Part shown: piece by piece, positions 1 to 10,100 of the stretch
How positions within the stretch are numbered: the first letter of the stretch is position 1
Layout: each line of letters starts with the position of its first letter
Assembly (NCBI GenBank): GCA_038212445.1
Contig: JBBQUM010000015.1
Location: forward strand, 62,001 to 126,000
From: TMP-7 sp038212445
Lineage (GTDB): Bacteria > Acidobacteriota > Terriglobia > Bryobacterales > Bryobacteraceae
Length of the DNA stretch: 64,000 bases
Reading direction: 5' to 3'
Notes under the pieces: model-generated
Seen by the model: only the letters and a program-made list of their open reading frames with translations
The model's database searches: none
Told to the model about the DNA's origin: nothing
Program-made: the position numbers and the translations under genes

Positions 1-1427
1 TCGTCATCGGACTAGAGATCCACGCCCAACTCGCCACGCGGACCAAGATTTTCTGTTCCTGCCCTACCAGCTTTGGCGCACCTCCAAACACGAACGTTTG
101 TCCACGCTGCCTGGGACTGCCCGGCGCGTTGCCCGTTCTGAATCGCGTCGCTGTTGAGATGGCCGTACGGGGAGCATTGGCGCTCCACTGCCGCATTAAC
201 GAAGTCTCCCGCTTTGCTCGCAAGAACTACTTCTATCCGGATCTCCCCAAGGGCTACCAGATTTCACAGTTCGACCAGCCGTTTGCCGAGCATGGGTGGG
301 TGGATGTTGTGGTGGCCGGGCAGGAAAAGAAGCGTATCGGGGTGACCCGTGTCCACATGGAAGACGATGCGGGCAAGAGCGTCCACGACGGCTTCAAGGA
401 CTCCGATCGCTATACCTACGTCGATCTGAATCGCTCCGGCACGCCGCTGATCGAAATCGTGAGTGAGCCCGACCTGCGCGGTGCAGATGAGGCGGTGGCC
501 TACTTCGAACAAGTGAAGGAAGCGCTGCAATACCTGAACGTCAGCTCCTGCGACATGGAGAAAGGACACCTGCGCGCCGATGCCAACGTCAGCGTCCGGC
601 TGAAAGGGGAGACGAAACTCGGAACCCGCGCTGAAGTGAAGAACCTGAACTCATTCCGCTTTCTCAAAGCCGCGATCGAATATGAGGTGGCGCGCCAGGT
701 GGCCCTGGTTGAGAGCGGCGGACGCGTGGTTCAGGAGACGCGGCTGTACAATCCGGAGCAGGAAGAAACGTTCGGGATGCGCAGCAAGGAAGAAGCGCAC
801 GACTATCGCTATTTCCCCGAGCCCGACCTGCTACCGCTACGCATTAGCGCGGCTTGGCTGGCAGAGATCACCGAAGGCATGGTGGAGTTGCCTGCCGATC
901 GACGCGAACGTTTTATTCGTGATTACGGACTCCGCGAGTATGACGCAGAGGTGCTCACGGGCAATCGCGAACTCAGCGACTACTTCGATCTCGCCGCCAA
1001 GGCGTCGGGCGATCCCAAAGCGGCTGCCAACTGGATCATGGGCGATCTGCTGGGCGCGCTCAAAGCCGACGGCAAGGAGATTGCGGATTCGCCGGTTAAA
1101 CCCGATCAGCTAGGCGAACTGCTCAAACTGATCGCGAGCAACGAACTGTCCGGCAAACTCGCCAAACAGGTGTTCCCGAAAATGTTCGCCACGGGCGAGT
1201 CCGCCCGGACCATTATGGAGCGGGAGGGAATTAAGCAGATCAGCGACACAGGCGCCATTGAGAAGGTTGTAGACGAGGTGATTGCCGCGAATCCCAAGCA
1301 GGTGGAGCAGTATCGCGGCGGCAAGACCACCGTATTGAACTTCTTTGTCGGTCAGGTGATGAAGGCCACGCGCGGACAGGCGGGCACGGAAGCGGTCACC
1401 GCAATCCTGAAGCAGAAACTCGACTGA
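1..1427 (+). CDS. gatB: Aspartyl/glutamyl-tRNA(Asn/Gln) amidotransferase subunit B, 5' partial
   Basis: GatB binds mischarged Glu-tRNA(Gln) or Asp-tRNA(Asn) and, with GatA and GatC, amidates it in the cytoplasm. The reading frame is already open at base 3 and begins VIGLEIHAQL, the conserved GatB N-terminus. A CSCPTSFGAPPNTNVCPRC stretch follows, with the cysteines of the zinc site. Only about 5-10 N-terminal residues should be missing. The core motif GTPLIEIVSEPD and the C-terminal YqeY-like tail (GKTTVLNFFVGQVMKATRGQA) are present, so the protein is otherwise full length. gatA and gatC are not in the window. The 3' end overlaps the stop of the convergent sigma-54 activator by 32 bp. Identification is very secure. 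Confidence 0.97.
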   Translation, partial: VIGLEIHAQLATRTKIFCSCPTSFGAPPNTNVCPRCLGLPGALPVLNRVAVEMAVRGALALHCRINEVSRFARKNYFYPDLPKGYQISQFDQPFAEHGWVDVVVAGQEKKRIGVTRVHMEDDAGKSVHDGFKDSDRYTYVDLNRSGTPLIEIVSEPDLRGADEAVAYFEQVKEALQYLNVSSCDMEKGHLRADANVSVRLKGETKLGTRAEVKNLNSFRFLKAAIEYEVARQVALVESGGRVVQETRLYNPEQEETFGMRSKEEAHDYRYFPEPDLLPLRISAAWLAEITEGMVELPADRRERFIRDYGLREYDAEVLTGNRELSDYFDLAAKASGDPKAAANWIMGDLLGALKADGKEIADSPVKPDQLGELLKLIASNELSGKLAKQVFPKMFATGESARTIMEREGIKQISDTGAIEKVVDEVIAANPKQVEQYRGGKTTVLNFFVGQVMKATRGQAGTEAVTAILKQKLD

Positions 1428-3039
1428 TTTCGCGAAACTGAAATTTGTTGATGCCGAGCCGGCGGATGCGGAATTCGAGCGTCGATGCCTTGACGCCGAG
1501 AATCTGCGCAGCGCCACGCGGACCGGAAATGCGTCCGCCGGTTTCTTTCAGCGCATTCTCGATGAGCGCACGGTCGGCGAGCGGAGCCTGCTCGTAGGAT
1601 CGCGGCACTTCCTCCGCCTCGGGCTCGGCCCGCAACACACTGTCGTAGGACAGCAGCACCGCGCGCTCCACCACGTTTTCCAGTTCACGGACGTTGCCCG
1701 GCCACGGATTCGTCATCCACTTGGCGAGCGCTTCCTTGTCGATTCGCGTGATGGTGCGTCCGTGGCGTTTGGAGTGCTTCTCGGCGAAGTGGGCTACCAG
1801 CGGCGGAATGTCGCCGGGACGGTCGCGCAAGGGCGGCACATGAAGCGGGAAGACATTCAGCCGGTAGAACAGATCATCGCGAAAGCGGCCGGCGCGTATT
1901 TCCGAGGCGAGGTCGCGGTTGGTGGCTGCCACCAGTCGCACGTCGACCCGCAAGGTGTGGGAACCGCCTAGCCGTTCAAACTCGCGCTCCTGCAGGACGC
2001 GCAGCAGCATGACCTGAAGTTCGATCGAGAGCTCTCCGATCTCGTCGAGGAACAACGTCCCGCCATGCGCCTGCTCGAACTTGCCTTGGCGCCGGGCATG
2101 CGCGCCGGTGAAGGCTCCTCGCTCATGGCCGAACAGTTCTGAGGCAAGCAGAGTCTCGGGAATCGCACCGCAATTGATGCGAATCAGGGGGCCTTGGGCC
2201 CGCGCCGACCGCCGGTGAAGTGCCCTTGCGATCAGTTCCTTGCCTGTCCCGGTCTCGCCCGTGATCAGGACAGTCGCCTCGCTTGACGCCACCTGCTCTA
2301 CGCGGTCGAGCACCCGGCGCCAGGTGTTGGTGACGCCCACCAGATCGTCGAACCAGGGGCTTTGTCCCAATTGCTCGCGCAGAAGGATATTCTCCGCCTG
2401 CAGTTTTTCGCGTAGCCGGCGAATCTCCTCGTTGGCGAACGCGTTTGCAGCAGCGACGCTGAGCGGCCCGGTCATGGCGCCCAGGATCTTCAACTGCTCA
2501 GGCGTGAAGGGCTCGGCTTTGATCCTCGAGAAGACGGCCGTGCCAATCACTCGCCCGCGCGCGATGAGAAGCGCCGAGACGTATGCCCGGATGCCACCCG
2601 AAGCGAGGATGAATTCGTGCTCGTACCAACCAGTCTTGGCGAGTAGGTCATTGCAATGCCACACGCGCTGCTCGGGCAGGGAATTGTACTCGACGATCTC
2701 GTAGGGAATAGGCGGCCGGGTTTCGCCTAGCGGCTCGGGACGCCGGCTGCGGTTTCTCTCGATCAATTGCGCGATAGATTCGCCCTCCACCGGCTCAACG
2801 CCTGTGAGATGAATCGCGAAACAGTCATCGCCTTTTGGACGAGCTGAATTCGGGTCGTCGAACTGAATGATGGCCGTTGAATCGAAAGGCACCAGCGGTG
2901 TGAGCATACGCGATAGCGCCGCGAGCGCACCGGAAAGTGTGCTGGCCCCGGTGGTGACTTCCCAGGCCTCGAGCAAGAGGGAGTAATGGTCCACTATGTT
3001 ATTGTATTGTGAATTCACAGCGCAATTGCAGATTCGCAT
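1396..3039 (-). CDS. Sigma-54-dependent transcriptional activator (GAF, AAA+, Fis HTH)
   Basis: This is a bacterial enhancer-binding protein that remodels sigma-54 RNA polymerase by ATP hydrolysis. Residues about 20-200 look like a GAF sensor and a short coiled segment follows. The AAA+ domain has Walker A GETGTGKE (261-268), the sigma-54 contact loop GAFTGA (308-313) and Walker B LFLDEIGEL (329-337). A Fis-type helix-turn-helix lies at about 493-535. The architecture resembles FhlA or NorR; there is no receiver domain, so it probably senses a small ligand. The start is uncertain: ATG 3039 has no clear ribosome site, and GTG 3018 and GTG 2994 are alternatives. The target genes are unknown. 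Its 5' end faces the divergent ABC transporter, and a palindrome sits at its start. Confidence 0.92.
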   Translation of the reverse strand: MRICNCAVNSQYNNIVDHYSLLLEAWEVTTGASTLSGALAALSRMLTPLVPFDSTAIIQFDDPNSARPKGDDCFAIHLTGVEPVEGESIAQLIERNRSRRPEPLGETRPPIPYEIVEYNSLPEQRVWHCNDLLAKTGWYEHEFILASGGIRAYVSALLIARGRVIGTAVFSRIKAEPFTPEQLKILGAMTGPLSVAAANAFANEEIRRLREKLQAENILLREQLGQSPWFDDLVGVTNTWRRVLDRVEQVASSEATVLITGETGTGKELIARALHRRSARAQGPLIRINCGAIPETLLASELFGHERGAFTGAHARRQGKFEQAHGGTLFLDEIGELSIELQVMLLRVLQEREFERLGGSHTLRVDVRLVAATNRDLASEIRAGRFRDDLFYRLNVFPLHVPPLRDRPGDIPPLVAHFAEKHSKRHGRTITRIDKEALAKWMTNPWPGNVRELENVVERAVLLSYDSVLRAEPEAEEVPRSYEQAPLADRALIENALKETGGRISGPRGAAQILGVKASTLEFRIRRLGINKFQFREISRVSASGLR

Positions 3040-3046
3040 TGCGAAT
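3032..3046. promoter_or_regulatory. Near-perfect 15-bp palindrome at the activator/ABC divergent region
   Basis: ATTCGCATTGCGAAT is symmetrical except for its central base. It overlaps the annotated ATG of the sigma-54 activator and lies 63 bp upstream of the ABC ATPase start, next to a GCAATTGC palindrome at 3022-3029. It could be an operator for either gene. If so, the activator more likely starts at GTG 3018 or later. No function is shown. Confidence 0.35.
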
Positions 3047-3108
3047 TCGTCAGTCGATCAATAGAAACAATGAGTTAGGGGAGGCCATAGAGGTGCATTG
3101 CTACGGGA

Positions 3109-4089
3109 ATGGACATTGCGATTCGAACCCAAAATCTGAAAAAGAGCTACAAGCCTGCCCACCCGCGCGGCGCGGCGGCAGTTCTGGCGTTGGATGGGCT
3201 CAGCATCACGGTTGAGAGCGGCGCCATTTTCGGATTACTCGGCTCCAACGGAGCCGGCAAGTCGACCACGATGAAGATCCTGACGACGCTTTCGACTCCG
3301 GATTCCGGTGAGGCGTGGGTGGCCGGTCACGATGTTCTAAACGAACCCGATAAGGTCCGGCGCTTGATTGGGTATGTGGCGCAGAAGTCGGGGATCGATA
3401 CCGAGTCCACTGGGCGGGAGAACCTTGTGCTGCAGGGACAGCTTCATGGATTGCGCGGCTCCGAGTTGAAGAAACGCGCCGACGAACTGCTGGCCCGGTT
3501 TCAATTGTCGGAGGCCGCCGACCGGCCGGCACGAACCTTGTCGGGCGGCATGCAGCGCAAGCTCGATATCGCACTGGGACTCATCCACCGGCCTCGGGTT
3601 CTGTTTCTCGACGAACCCACCACCGGTCTCGATCCCGAGTCGCGCTCAAGGCTGTGGACGCTGATTGCGGACCTGGCCTTCGAAGGGCTCACGATCCTGC
3701 TCACCACACACTACCTGGAGGAGGCGGACCGATTGGCCGAGCGGGTCGCGATTGTCGATCGGGGACGGGTGGTGGCGGAGGGTATCCCGGAAGAATTGAA
3801 GGGCGAACTGCGGGGAGACTCGGTGCAAATCGACCTGGCGGAAGCGGCCGCTTTCAACGTGCCGCGCGAAGCACTGGCGCGCGTCGAAGGACTGCGGGAC
3901 GTCATGGTGGACCGGACCATCGTACGAGCGCGGGCCGATGAAGGGCCCACCGCCGTGCCGCTGATGCTCTCCGCGCTAGCCGCTGCCGGCTGCCGCGTGT
4001 CGGCAGTGCGTCTGTCGCAGCCCACGCTCGACGACGTCTATTTGCGGCACACCGGAAGAACTCTGGTTGAAGCCGAAGGAGGAAACTAG
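3109..4089 (+). CDS. ABC transporter ATP-binding protein (DrrA-like)
   Basis: This is the cytoplasmic ATPase of an ABC-2 type exporter. It has Walker A GSNGAGKST (45-53), the signature LSGGMQRKLDIA (about 143-154), Walker B VLFLDEPTTGLDP (about 163-175) and the switch histidine in TTHYLEEAD. The roughly 100-residue C-terminal extension after the nucleotide-binding domain is typical of the daunorubicin-resistance DrrA/CcmA-like group. The stop is 2 bp before the permease start, so the two form one transcription unit. The substrate (drug, lipid or polysaccharide) cannot be read from sequence. The family is certain; the DrrA label indicates subfamily only. Confidence 0.95.
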   Translation: MDIAIRTQNLKKSYKPAHPRGAAAVLALDGLSITVESGAIFGLLGSNGAGKSTTMKILTTLSTPDSGEAWVAGHDVLNEPDKVRRLIGYVAQKSGIDTESTGRENLVLQGQLHGLRGSELKKRADELLARFQLSEAADRPARTLSGGMQRKLDIALGLIHRPRVLFLDEPTTGLDPESRSRLWTLIADLAFEGLTILLTTHYLEEADRLAERVAIVDRGRVVAEGIPEELKGELRGDSVQIDLAEAAAFNVPREALARVEGLRDVMVDRTIVRARADEGPTAVPLMLSALAAAGCRVSAVRLSQPTLDDVYLRHTGRTLVEAEGGN

Positions 4090-4091
4090 CC

Positions 4092-4868
4092 ATGGAAATC
4101 CTGCAACAGACTTGGTTCATGTCGTCGCGCCTGTTCCGTCAGTTGTTGCGGCAACCCTGGTGGGTCGCCATCAGCCTGGCGCAGCCCGTTATCTGGCTGG
4201 TGCTGTACGGGCAGTTGTTCAAGCGTGTGGTGGAACTGCCGGGTTTTGGGCAGGTTTCATACATCACGTTCCTCACGCCCGGCATTGTGGTGATGTCGGC
4301 GTTGTACGGCGCGGGCTGGAGCGGCATGGGGGTGATTGACGAACTCGACCGCGGAGTGATTGATCGGTTCCTGGTGTCCCCGGCGAGCCGCATTGCGATC
4401 ATCGGCGGCCGGCTGCTCAGCGGGGCGATCAGCAACGCGGTCCAGAGCGTGTTCCTGATTGGACTCGGCACACTGCTGGGCGCCCGATATCCAGGCGGCG
4501 TTATCGGAGTGCTGATTCTGATGCTGTCGGCGATTCTGCTGGCGACGGCCATTGGGACGCTTTCGACGTCGCTCGCGTTGACGATACGCCGCAGAGAGTC
4601 GGTGATCGGCGCGTCGAACTTCGTGTTGCTGCCGATGACCTTCCTGTCGCCGGTTTTCATGGCGAATACGGTTATGCCGGGATGGATCCAAAGCGTGGGT
4701 CAGTTCAATCCTGTGACCTGGAGCGTTGAGGCCGCGCGCATGTCGCTGATTCAGGTAGAACCCGACTGGAGTGCCGTGGTGATGCGCCTGATGTTCCTCA
4801 TCGTGTTTTGTGTTGCAGGCATGGCATTGTCGGTGCGAGCCTTCCGCTCTTATCAGAAATCGATTTGA
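4092..4868 (+). CDS. ABC-2 type transporter permease (DrrB-like)
   Basis: This is the inner-membrane half of the exporter encoded with the preceding ATPase. At 258 residues it matches the usual size of DrrB/ABC-2 permeases and shows about six hydrophobic segments (for example WWVAISLAQPVIWLVLYGQLF, the segment following GVIGVLILMLSAILLATAIG, and a C-terminal VMRLMFLIVFCVAGMALSV). The family-typical LSPVFMANTVMPGWIQ stretch before a late periplasmic loop is present. The ATG lies 2 bp after the ATPase stop with AGGAGG-like sequence just upstream, which supports tight translational coupling. The direction is inferred to be export. Confidence 0.93.
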   Translation: MEILQQTWFMSSRLFRQLLRQPWWVAISLAQPVIWLVLYGQLFKRVVELPGFGQVSYITFLTPGIVVMSALYGAGWSGMGVIDELDRGVIDRFLVSPASRIAIIGGRLLSGAISNAVQSVFLIGLGTLLGARYPGGVIGVLILMLSAILLATAIGTLSTSLALTIRRRESVIGASNFVLLPMTFLSPVFMANTVMPGWIQSVGQFNPVTWSVEAARMSLIQVEPDWSAVVMRLMFLIVFCVAGMALSVRAFRSYQKSI

Positions 4869-4888
4869 GCGGATAGAATGTAGTCGAA

Positions 4889-5490
4889 GTGAACCGATTT
4901 GCAGCGCTGCTACTCGTGGCCGCGAGCGTTCTTGCGCAGTCGCGGCCGAATGGACTCTACGCCACCTTGTTACTTCCGAAGGCACGATTGTCGCCAAGCT
5001 TTACGAGAAGGATACGCCGGTAACGGTGGAGACCTTCGTGGCGTTGGCGGAGGGCACCAAAGCGACACGAGACCCCAAGAGTGGGGCGATGGTGAAGCGA
5101 CGGTTATTTGACAACATCATTTTCCACCGCGTGGTGCGCGGGGAGATGATTCAGTCGGGCGATCCAACCGGAACCGGCTCACACAACTGTGGGGTTAGCG
5201 TACCCGATGAGATTCTGCCAGGACTACGTTTCGATGTCGCAGGTAAATTGGCGATGGCAAACACAGGCGCACCGGATTCCGGCGGGTGCCAGTTCTTCAT
5301 TACCGCGAACGCCATGGGTATCTGGAACGGCAAGTACACGATCTTTGGAGCGGTGGTGGAGGGCAGGGATGTGATTTCGAAGATCAACCAGGTTTCGGTT
5401 CGCGACGAGCGGCCCGTAACCCCGGTGAAGTTGATTGGGGTAGCCATCTCACGGGTTGGATCCGAGCCGGTGAAGAAGCACAAGAAATAG
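4889..5490 (+). CDS. Peptidylprolyl isomerase, cyclophilin type, with an apparent frameshift near 4969
   Basis: Cyclophilins catalyse cis-trans isomerisation of Xaa-Pro bonds. The catalytic domain (about 4969-5490) is clear: SEGTIVAKLYEKDTPVTVETFV, FHRVVRGEMIQSGDP and GGCQFFITANAMG. In that frame the upstream sequence is not protein-like and runs back into the permease gene. In the next frame, GTG 4889 starts a perfect exported leader, VNRFAALLLVAASVLAQ, followed by SRPNGLYATL, exactly what precedes the catalytic domain in exported cyclophilins. The two halves join if one base is restored at about 4969-4970. I therefore annotate one gene, probably periplasmic, with a one-base deletion that is either a sequencing error or a recent mutation. 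A start within the permease (4810) is the naive alternative and is less likely. Confidence 0.85.
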
Positions 5491-5492
5491 AG

Positions 5493-6743
5493 TTAATAGC
5501 GGATGCGATGCGTGACGTAGACTGCGCCGGTTGGCCGGCCTTTGCTGTAGTCCACGCGCACCACCACTTGGGCGGTCTTATATTTTCCGGCTCCCGATGC
5601 CGCCGGTCCGAAAACCCTCGTCCTTAGCTGCTCGAGTAGCGGGTCTCCGAGGAGGGCGCGAACCATGAAGCCCGCGGTTTGAGCCCGGTTGCCGAAGACA
5701 CTTAGCAGTTCACCGCCGCCTGGCAGGTGCTTGCTCGAGATCAAAGCGTAGTCGGGAGTGCTTTCGTCGCTTCGCTGTTCCACCGTTGCTTCTTCGGTGA
5801 AGTAGACCGGCAATTCGCCTGCTTTCGGACTCACGTTCTTGAAACCGCCGTACCCGCTGCCGGGAACTTGCGGCGGGACCGTGAAGTTCTCGTCGGCCAG
5901 AACGTCCATCAGCAAGGGTGCATAGCGGGGCGCGCCGATGACGATTGTTTTCCGTCCGGTTAGCGAACCGCTGGATTCTTCGCGCGCCGGAATGAAGGTT
6001 GCGGTGGAGTGGACTTCTCCCAGGGCTTGCGAGAGCGCAACCGCGGCTCCGACATTGTCGTAGGATGTCCAGATATCCCACCGGGGCAGTGCGGGCCAGA
6101 CGGCGAGTTTCTTGCGGGCCTGTGGTAGATCCGACGGCAGATTCTGGTCGAACAGGCGTTCGTATCCGCGATCGTTGACAAAGAACAGTGGCGTCCCGAC
6201 GAGCACGTCCACCTGCGCCGACTGAAATCCCTGCCAAAGCGGGTGCGCCGCCAAAATCGACGTGGGATTGGCGCCGCGATGCCAGGAGGTCCAGGCAAAC
6301 AGGAGAGCTGCCGCGATAACCGTCACTCCGGCGCCTGCGGCCACGCCCGACCGGAAGGAGCGGTGTGGCTGAATTTCGAGCAGCGGTGCGACCGGAAGTT
6401 CCGGCTCATTGGGTTCGTTTGGAACCAGGACGGGGCAGTAGCTATTGCGGTCGAACGATACCCGGTGAGTGGCAGCCGGGTCCTCGTCAACATAATACTC
6501 GTCCAACTTGCGGCGCAGGCGCAGCATTTCAGAGCGGACGATGGTGTCGAGTTTGGGATTGAAGTTCTTGCGTCCGAGCGCTCGGGCACCGATCTCGGCC
6601 TCGGACAGCAGCGTCGGTTCGGTGTCTCTGGCGCGTTCCTGCAGATAGGAGAGCAGCTTCCGCAGTTGTTCGCTACGCCGCAGGGCCCGGCTTCCGAGGA
6701 CCCGTTGGATTTCCTCATCCAGCGATTTTGGCTGAGCGATCAT
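5493..6743 (-). CDS. Membrane-anchored winged-helix domain protein
   Basis: The N-terminal ~90 residues (LRKLLSYLQERARDTE, IGARALGRKNFNPKLDTIVRS, LRRKLDEYY) match the winged-helix-like module that recurs in Acidobacteriota. A single membrane segment follows (VTVIAAALLFAWTSW), then a ~260-residue exterior domain I do not recognise. The layout resembles a ToxR/CadC-style one-component regulator with the DNA-binding part inside and a sensor part outside. This is inference; no DNA contact has been shown. ATG 6743 is preferred over the longer start at 6755 because GAGAGG lies just upstream. It is divergent from the large TonB receptor gene across a 386-bp region with palindromes, so it may control that receptor. 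It is tail-to-tail with the cyclophilin gene, with a 2-bp gap. Confidence 0.75.
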   Translation of the reverse strand: MIAQPKSLDEEIQRVLGSRALRRSEQLRKLLSYLQERARDTEPTLLSEAEIGARALGRKNFNPKLDTIVRSEMLRLRRKLDEYYVDEDPAATHRVSFDRNSYCPVLVPNEPNEPELPVAPLLEIQPHRSFRSGVAAGAGVTVIAAALLFAWTSWHRGANPTSILAAHPLWQGFQSAQVDVLVGTPLFFVNDRGYERLFDQNLPSDLPQARKKLAVWPALPRWDIWTSYDNVGAAVALSQALGEVHSTATFIPAREESSGSLTGRKTIVIGAPRYAPLLMDVLADENFTVPPQVPGSGYGGFKNVSPKAGELPVYFTEEATVEQRSDESTPDYALISSKHLPGGGELLSVFGNRAQTAGFMVRALLGDPLLEQLRTRVFGPAASGAGKYKTAQVVVRVDYSKGRPTGAVYVTHRIRY

Positions 6744-7129
6744 GAGGCCTCTCAATAACTTATGACGATTGAATCACGTGATGATTACGTCATCCGGAGT
6801 TTCATACCAGTTTATCACTTGATTGCATCTATGGAATCCGCTGAAGATAACCACACGGGGTCATTCCATGTTGAATTGTGCGGACGGTTTGCGCCGGTCG
6901 TGGTAGGTGCCAGGGTGGCAGCCATGAAGATCGGCTCTCAGCTTAACAATACCGTTGTTGTCCCATTACGCCGCTCGCCGGTTGGCGAGATGTGCGCCTA
7001 CCCTTCGTTCAACTCGGATCGACTCTCCAGTTTTTCCGCCGGGGCCAACCAGCCCGACGGAATCCCTCCCTCCTCTATCAAACTGAACGCTGGCGGCGCC
7101 TCCAAGAATGCCGACCGCGACTCGACGCC
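6744..7129. other. Intergenic control region between the winged-helix gene and TonB receptor 1
   Basis: This 386-bp stretch holds no convincing gene. A 130-residue frame (6762-7154) has no family features and runs into the receptor start. The left end contains two short palindromes at 6773-6794. The rest should hold the receptor promoter and leader, but no clear -35/-10 pair stands out. Confidence 0.5.
6773..6794. promoter_or_regulatory. Overlapping inverted repeats, candidate operator
   Basis: ATCACGTGAT (6773-6782) is a perfect 10-bp palindrome. It overlaps a second inverted repeat, GATGA-ttacg-TCATC (6780-6794). Both lie 30-50 bp upstream of the winged-helix gene start, in the region shared with the divergent TonB receptor. 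This is a plausible binding site for the winged-helix protein itself; no direct evidence. Confidence 0.4.
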
Positions 7130-10100
7130 ATGGAGGCGTCCTCTATGCAAGTGAGTTCCTCGTCCTTTAGAAAATACGCAATATTCCTATCGCTGCTGCT
7201 GGTTCTTGTTCCCGCAGTCCTGGCCCAGACCAGCACAGGCCGAATCTCGGGAACGATAACGGATACCTCGAACGCCGCGATTGGCGATGCCAGAGTTAGC
7301 GTAACCAACATTGACACGCAGGCAGCGCGTACAGCGGTAACCGAACCCAACGGTTTCTTCAACATCACGAACTTACCGATTGGCAACTATACGCTCGAGG
7401 TTTCCAAGGAAGGCTTTGGCGTCCAGACTAAGAAAGGCCTGCAACTGGTAACGGACGGCCGTCTCACGGCGGATTTTGTCCTCCAGGTAGGGACGCTCAC
7501 CCAGGCGGTGGAAGTCACTGCGGTACATACCGAGCAGGTGAACACGGTCTCGGGCGAGGTTTCGCGCGTGATCGACTCGCACCAAGTTGACAACCTCACG
7601 ATGAACGGCCGCAACTATGTTCAGTTGATGACCATGGTCCCCGGCGCCATTGTCACCAACCCGGATCAGTTTTCCACAACCACCAGTCTCGCGTCCAACA
7701 ATCAGGTGATCAACGGCAACCGTGCCGATTCAAACAACCTCACCGTGGACGGCGCTTACAATTCGGTAGCCGGTAGCAACAGCAGTCTGGTTAACAACGT
7801 CAGCCCCGATTTCATCCAGGAAGTAAAGCTGCAGACCTCCAATTTCTCGGCTGAATACGGACGGTTCTCAGGCCCCGCGTTCAACATCATTACCAAGTCG
7901 GGCAGCAACCAGTTTCATGGCAGCGCTTTCGAGTATTTCCGCAATAGCGACCTCGACGCGCGCAACTTCTTCTCCGCTCAAAAGACCGCGCTCAAGTTCA
8001 ACAACTTTGGTTATAGCGTCGGCGGGGCCATCAAGAAGGACAAGTTGTTCTTTTTTGCTGGTGAAGAATGGAAGCGGCTCCGGCAGCAGCAGAATCCTAC
8101 TCGCGTGACGGTTCCTACGTCGGCCATGCTGGGTGGCGATTTCTCGGCTGCGGCTCAGCTCTTTTTCCCGGGCACAAAGAATCCGATTCCCGGTAACAAC
8201 ATCTCGTCCCTCATGACCACGGACGGCAAGGCGATCGCCAACGTTTACAAGACGATGTCGGCGCAGTCCGGCGCGTCATTCACGGACGCGAATGTCGCCA
8301 ATAACCTCACACTCTTCCCGCTGAACCCGCTGAATTTCCGTGAGGATCTCATCCGGCTCGATTACCGGCTCAACGATAACCACTCAATCTATGGCCGTTG
8401 GATTCAGGATGCCAACTCGCTGTTGGATCCTTTCGGGACGTTCTCGAGTTCTAACCTGAATACCACTCCCACCAATCGCAATCGCCCTGGTGAGAGCTTC
8501 CTGCTCACGCATGTCTGGGTAGCCTCTCCGCGACTGGTAAACGAAGCGCACGTCAACGCGACTTGGGTTTCGCAACACATTCTGCCGGCGGGAAACACCT
8601 GGCAACGGAGCACTTATGGATTCCAATTCCCGCAGTTGTATCCCGGTGGCTGGTTCCCTGATGGTATTCCGCAAGTAAGTATCACCAACTACGCGACTTT
8701 CCAGGGGCCCAATTTCGCCCTGATGTCGCCCAGTACAGACATCGGCGCATCCGACACGGTCACGATTCTTCGGAGCGCGCACACGATCAAGCTAGGTTTC
8801 ACTATCGTTCGCGATCGGGTGGATCAAAATGGCCGTCCGTCTTATACGGGTAATCTGTCGTTTAACACCAGCGGCAACTTGAATACCAGCGGCAACGCGC
8901 TGGCCGACGCGCTGATGGGTAACTTCCGCACCTATACCGAAGCCAGCGCCGATCCGGTGGGCTTCTTCCGCTTCACGCAACCGATGGCCTTTGTCCAGGA
9001 CAGCTGGAAGGTAAGCCGCAAGCTCAGCCTCGATCTGGGTCTTCGCTACGAGTGGGTCCAGCCGATGTATGTGTCGGGGAACAACATGGCGAATTTTGTG
9101 CCGTCGTTGTTCAACCGCTCGCAAGCCGTCACAATGACGACTGCCGGCGCCGTGGTTCCGGGATCCGGCAATCCTTATAACGGACTGATCCGAGCGGGCG
9201 ACGGCGTACCGTCGGGCCAACAGGGACGCGTCCCCGGTTCGACGACAACGTTCTTCAACTCCATTCCAGCCGGCGCTCCGCGCGGCCTCTATGATGCGGC
9301 CAGCACCTGGGGTCCGCGACTTGGATTCGCGTATGCATTTGACGCTGACACCGTGATTCGCGGCGGCTACGGCATCTTCTACAACCGGCCTGAGGGCAAC
9401 GTTACGTTCTCGCAAGTCAACATGCCGCCGATCCTACTGATCACGCAGTTCGATAATGGCAACCTGTCGAATCCCGGCGGCGGTTCTCCGTCGAACACAC
9501 TGCCGGTAGGCTCGATCACGGCGATCAATCCGCATTTGAAGGCGGCATACGTTGAGCAGATGAGCCTCGGCGTACAGCGCCAGCTGCCGAAGGCGATGTT
9601 CTTTGAAGCCACTCTCGTGAGCGGCCTCGGACGGCATTTGCTGCGCCAACCGAACATTAACTACCCGGACCTGAAGGCTGTCGCCGCCAACCCCACCTTC
9701 AGCACGAACTATTTCAATCCGTACCCCGGCTACACGTCGATTCAGCAATACCTGAGCGACGCGACTTCGAACTACTACGCGCTTCAGACGTTCGTCTCCA
9801 AGCGCGCCGGCAGCGTGCTTTTCACGGCCAGCTACACGTGGTCGAAGGCGCTCGCCGATGCCAGCGGCCAGGGCGACAATTCAGAGAACTATCTGAACCG
9901 CCACTTCAACTATGGGCCGACGTCGTTTGATCGCCGTCATGCCTTTGTGAGCACCTTCACGTGGGAATTGCCGAAACTCAATGCAATGACGCCGGTGGTG
10001 CGTTACGCGGCGGGCGGCTGGCAGTTAAGCGGTGTGGTCCGGTTGCAGACGGGGCCGTTATCTTCGGTTACCGGAAGCACAACCACCGGGACGCGCCGAG

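Noticed and set aside
4810..4968. Long start for the cyclophilin inside the ABC permease gene
   Set aside because: The added residues are Cys/Arg-rich with no signal peptide, whereas the neighbouring frame gives a textbook leader.
7084..7098. TGAACGCTGGCGGCG-like string resembling the 5' region of 16S rRNA
   Set aside because: Only about 15 bases match; the flanking sequence is unrelated and runs into the TonB receptor signal peptide. Chance similarity.
6762..7154. 130-residue plus-strand frame before TonB receptor 1
   Set aside because: No domain, no ribosome site, and it overlaps the control region and receptor start.
8792..9415. 207-residue open frame antisense to TonB receptor 1
   Set aside because: A shadow of the receptor coding sequence with no recognisable features.
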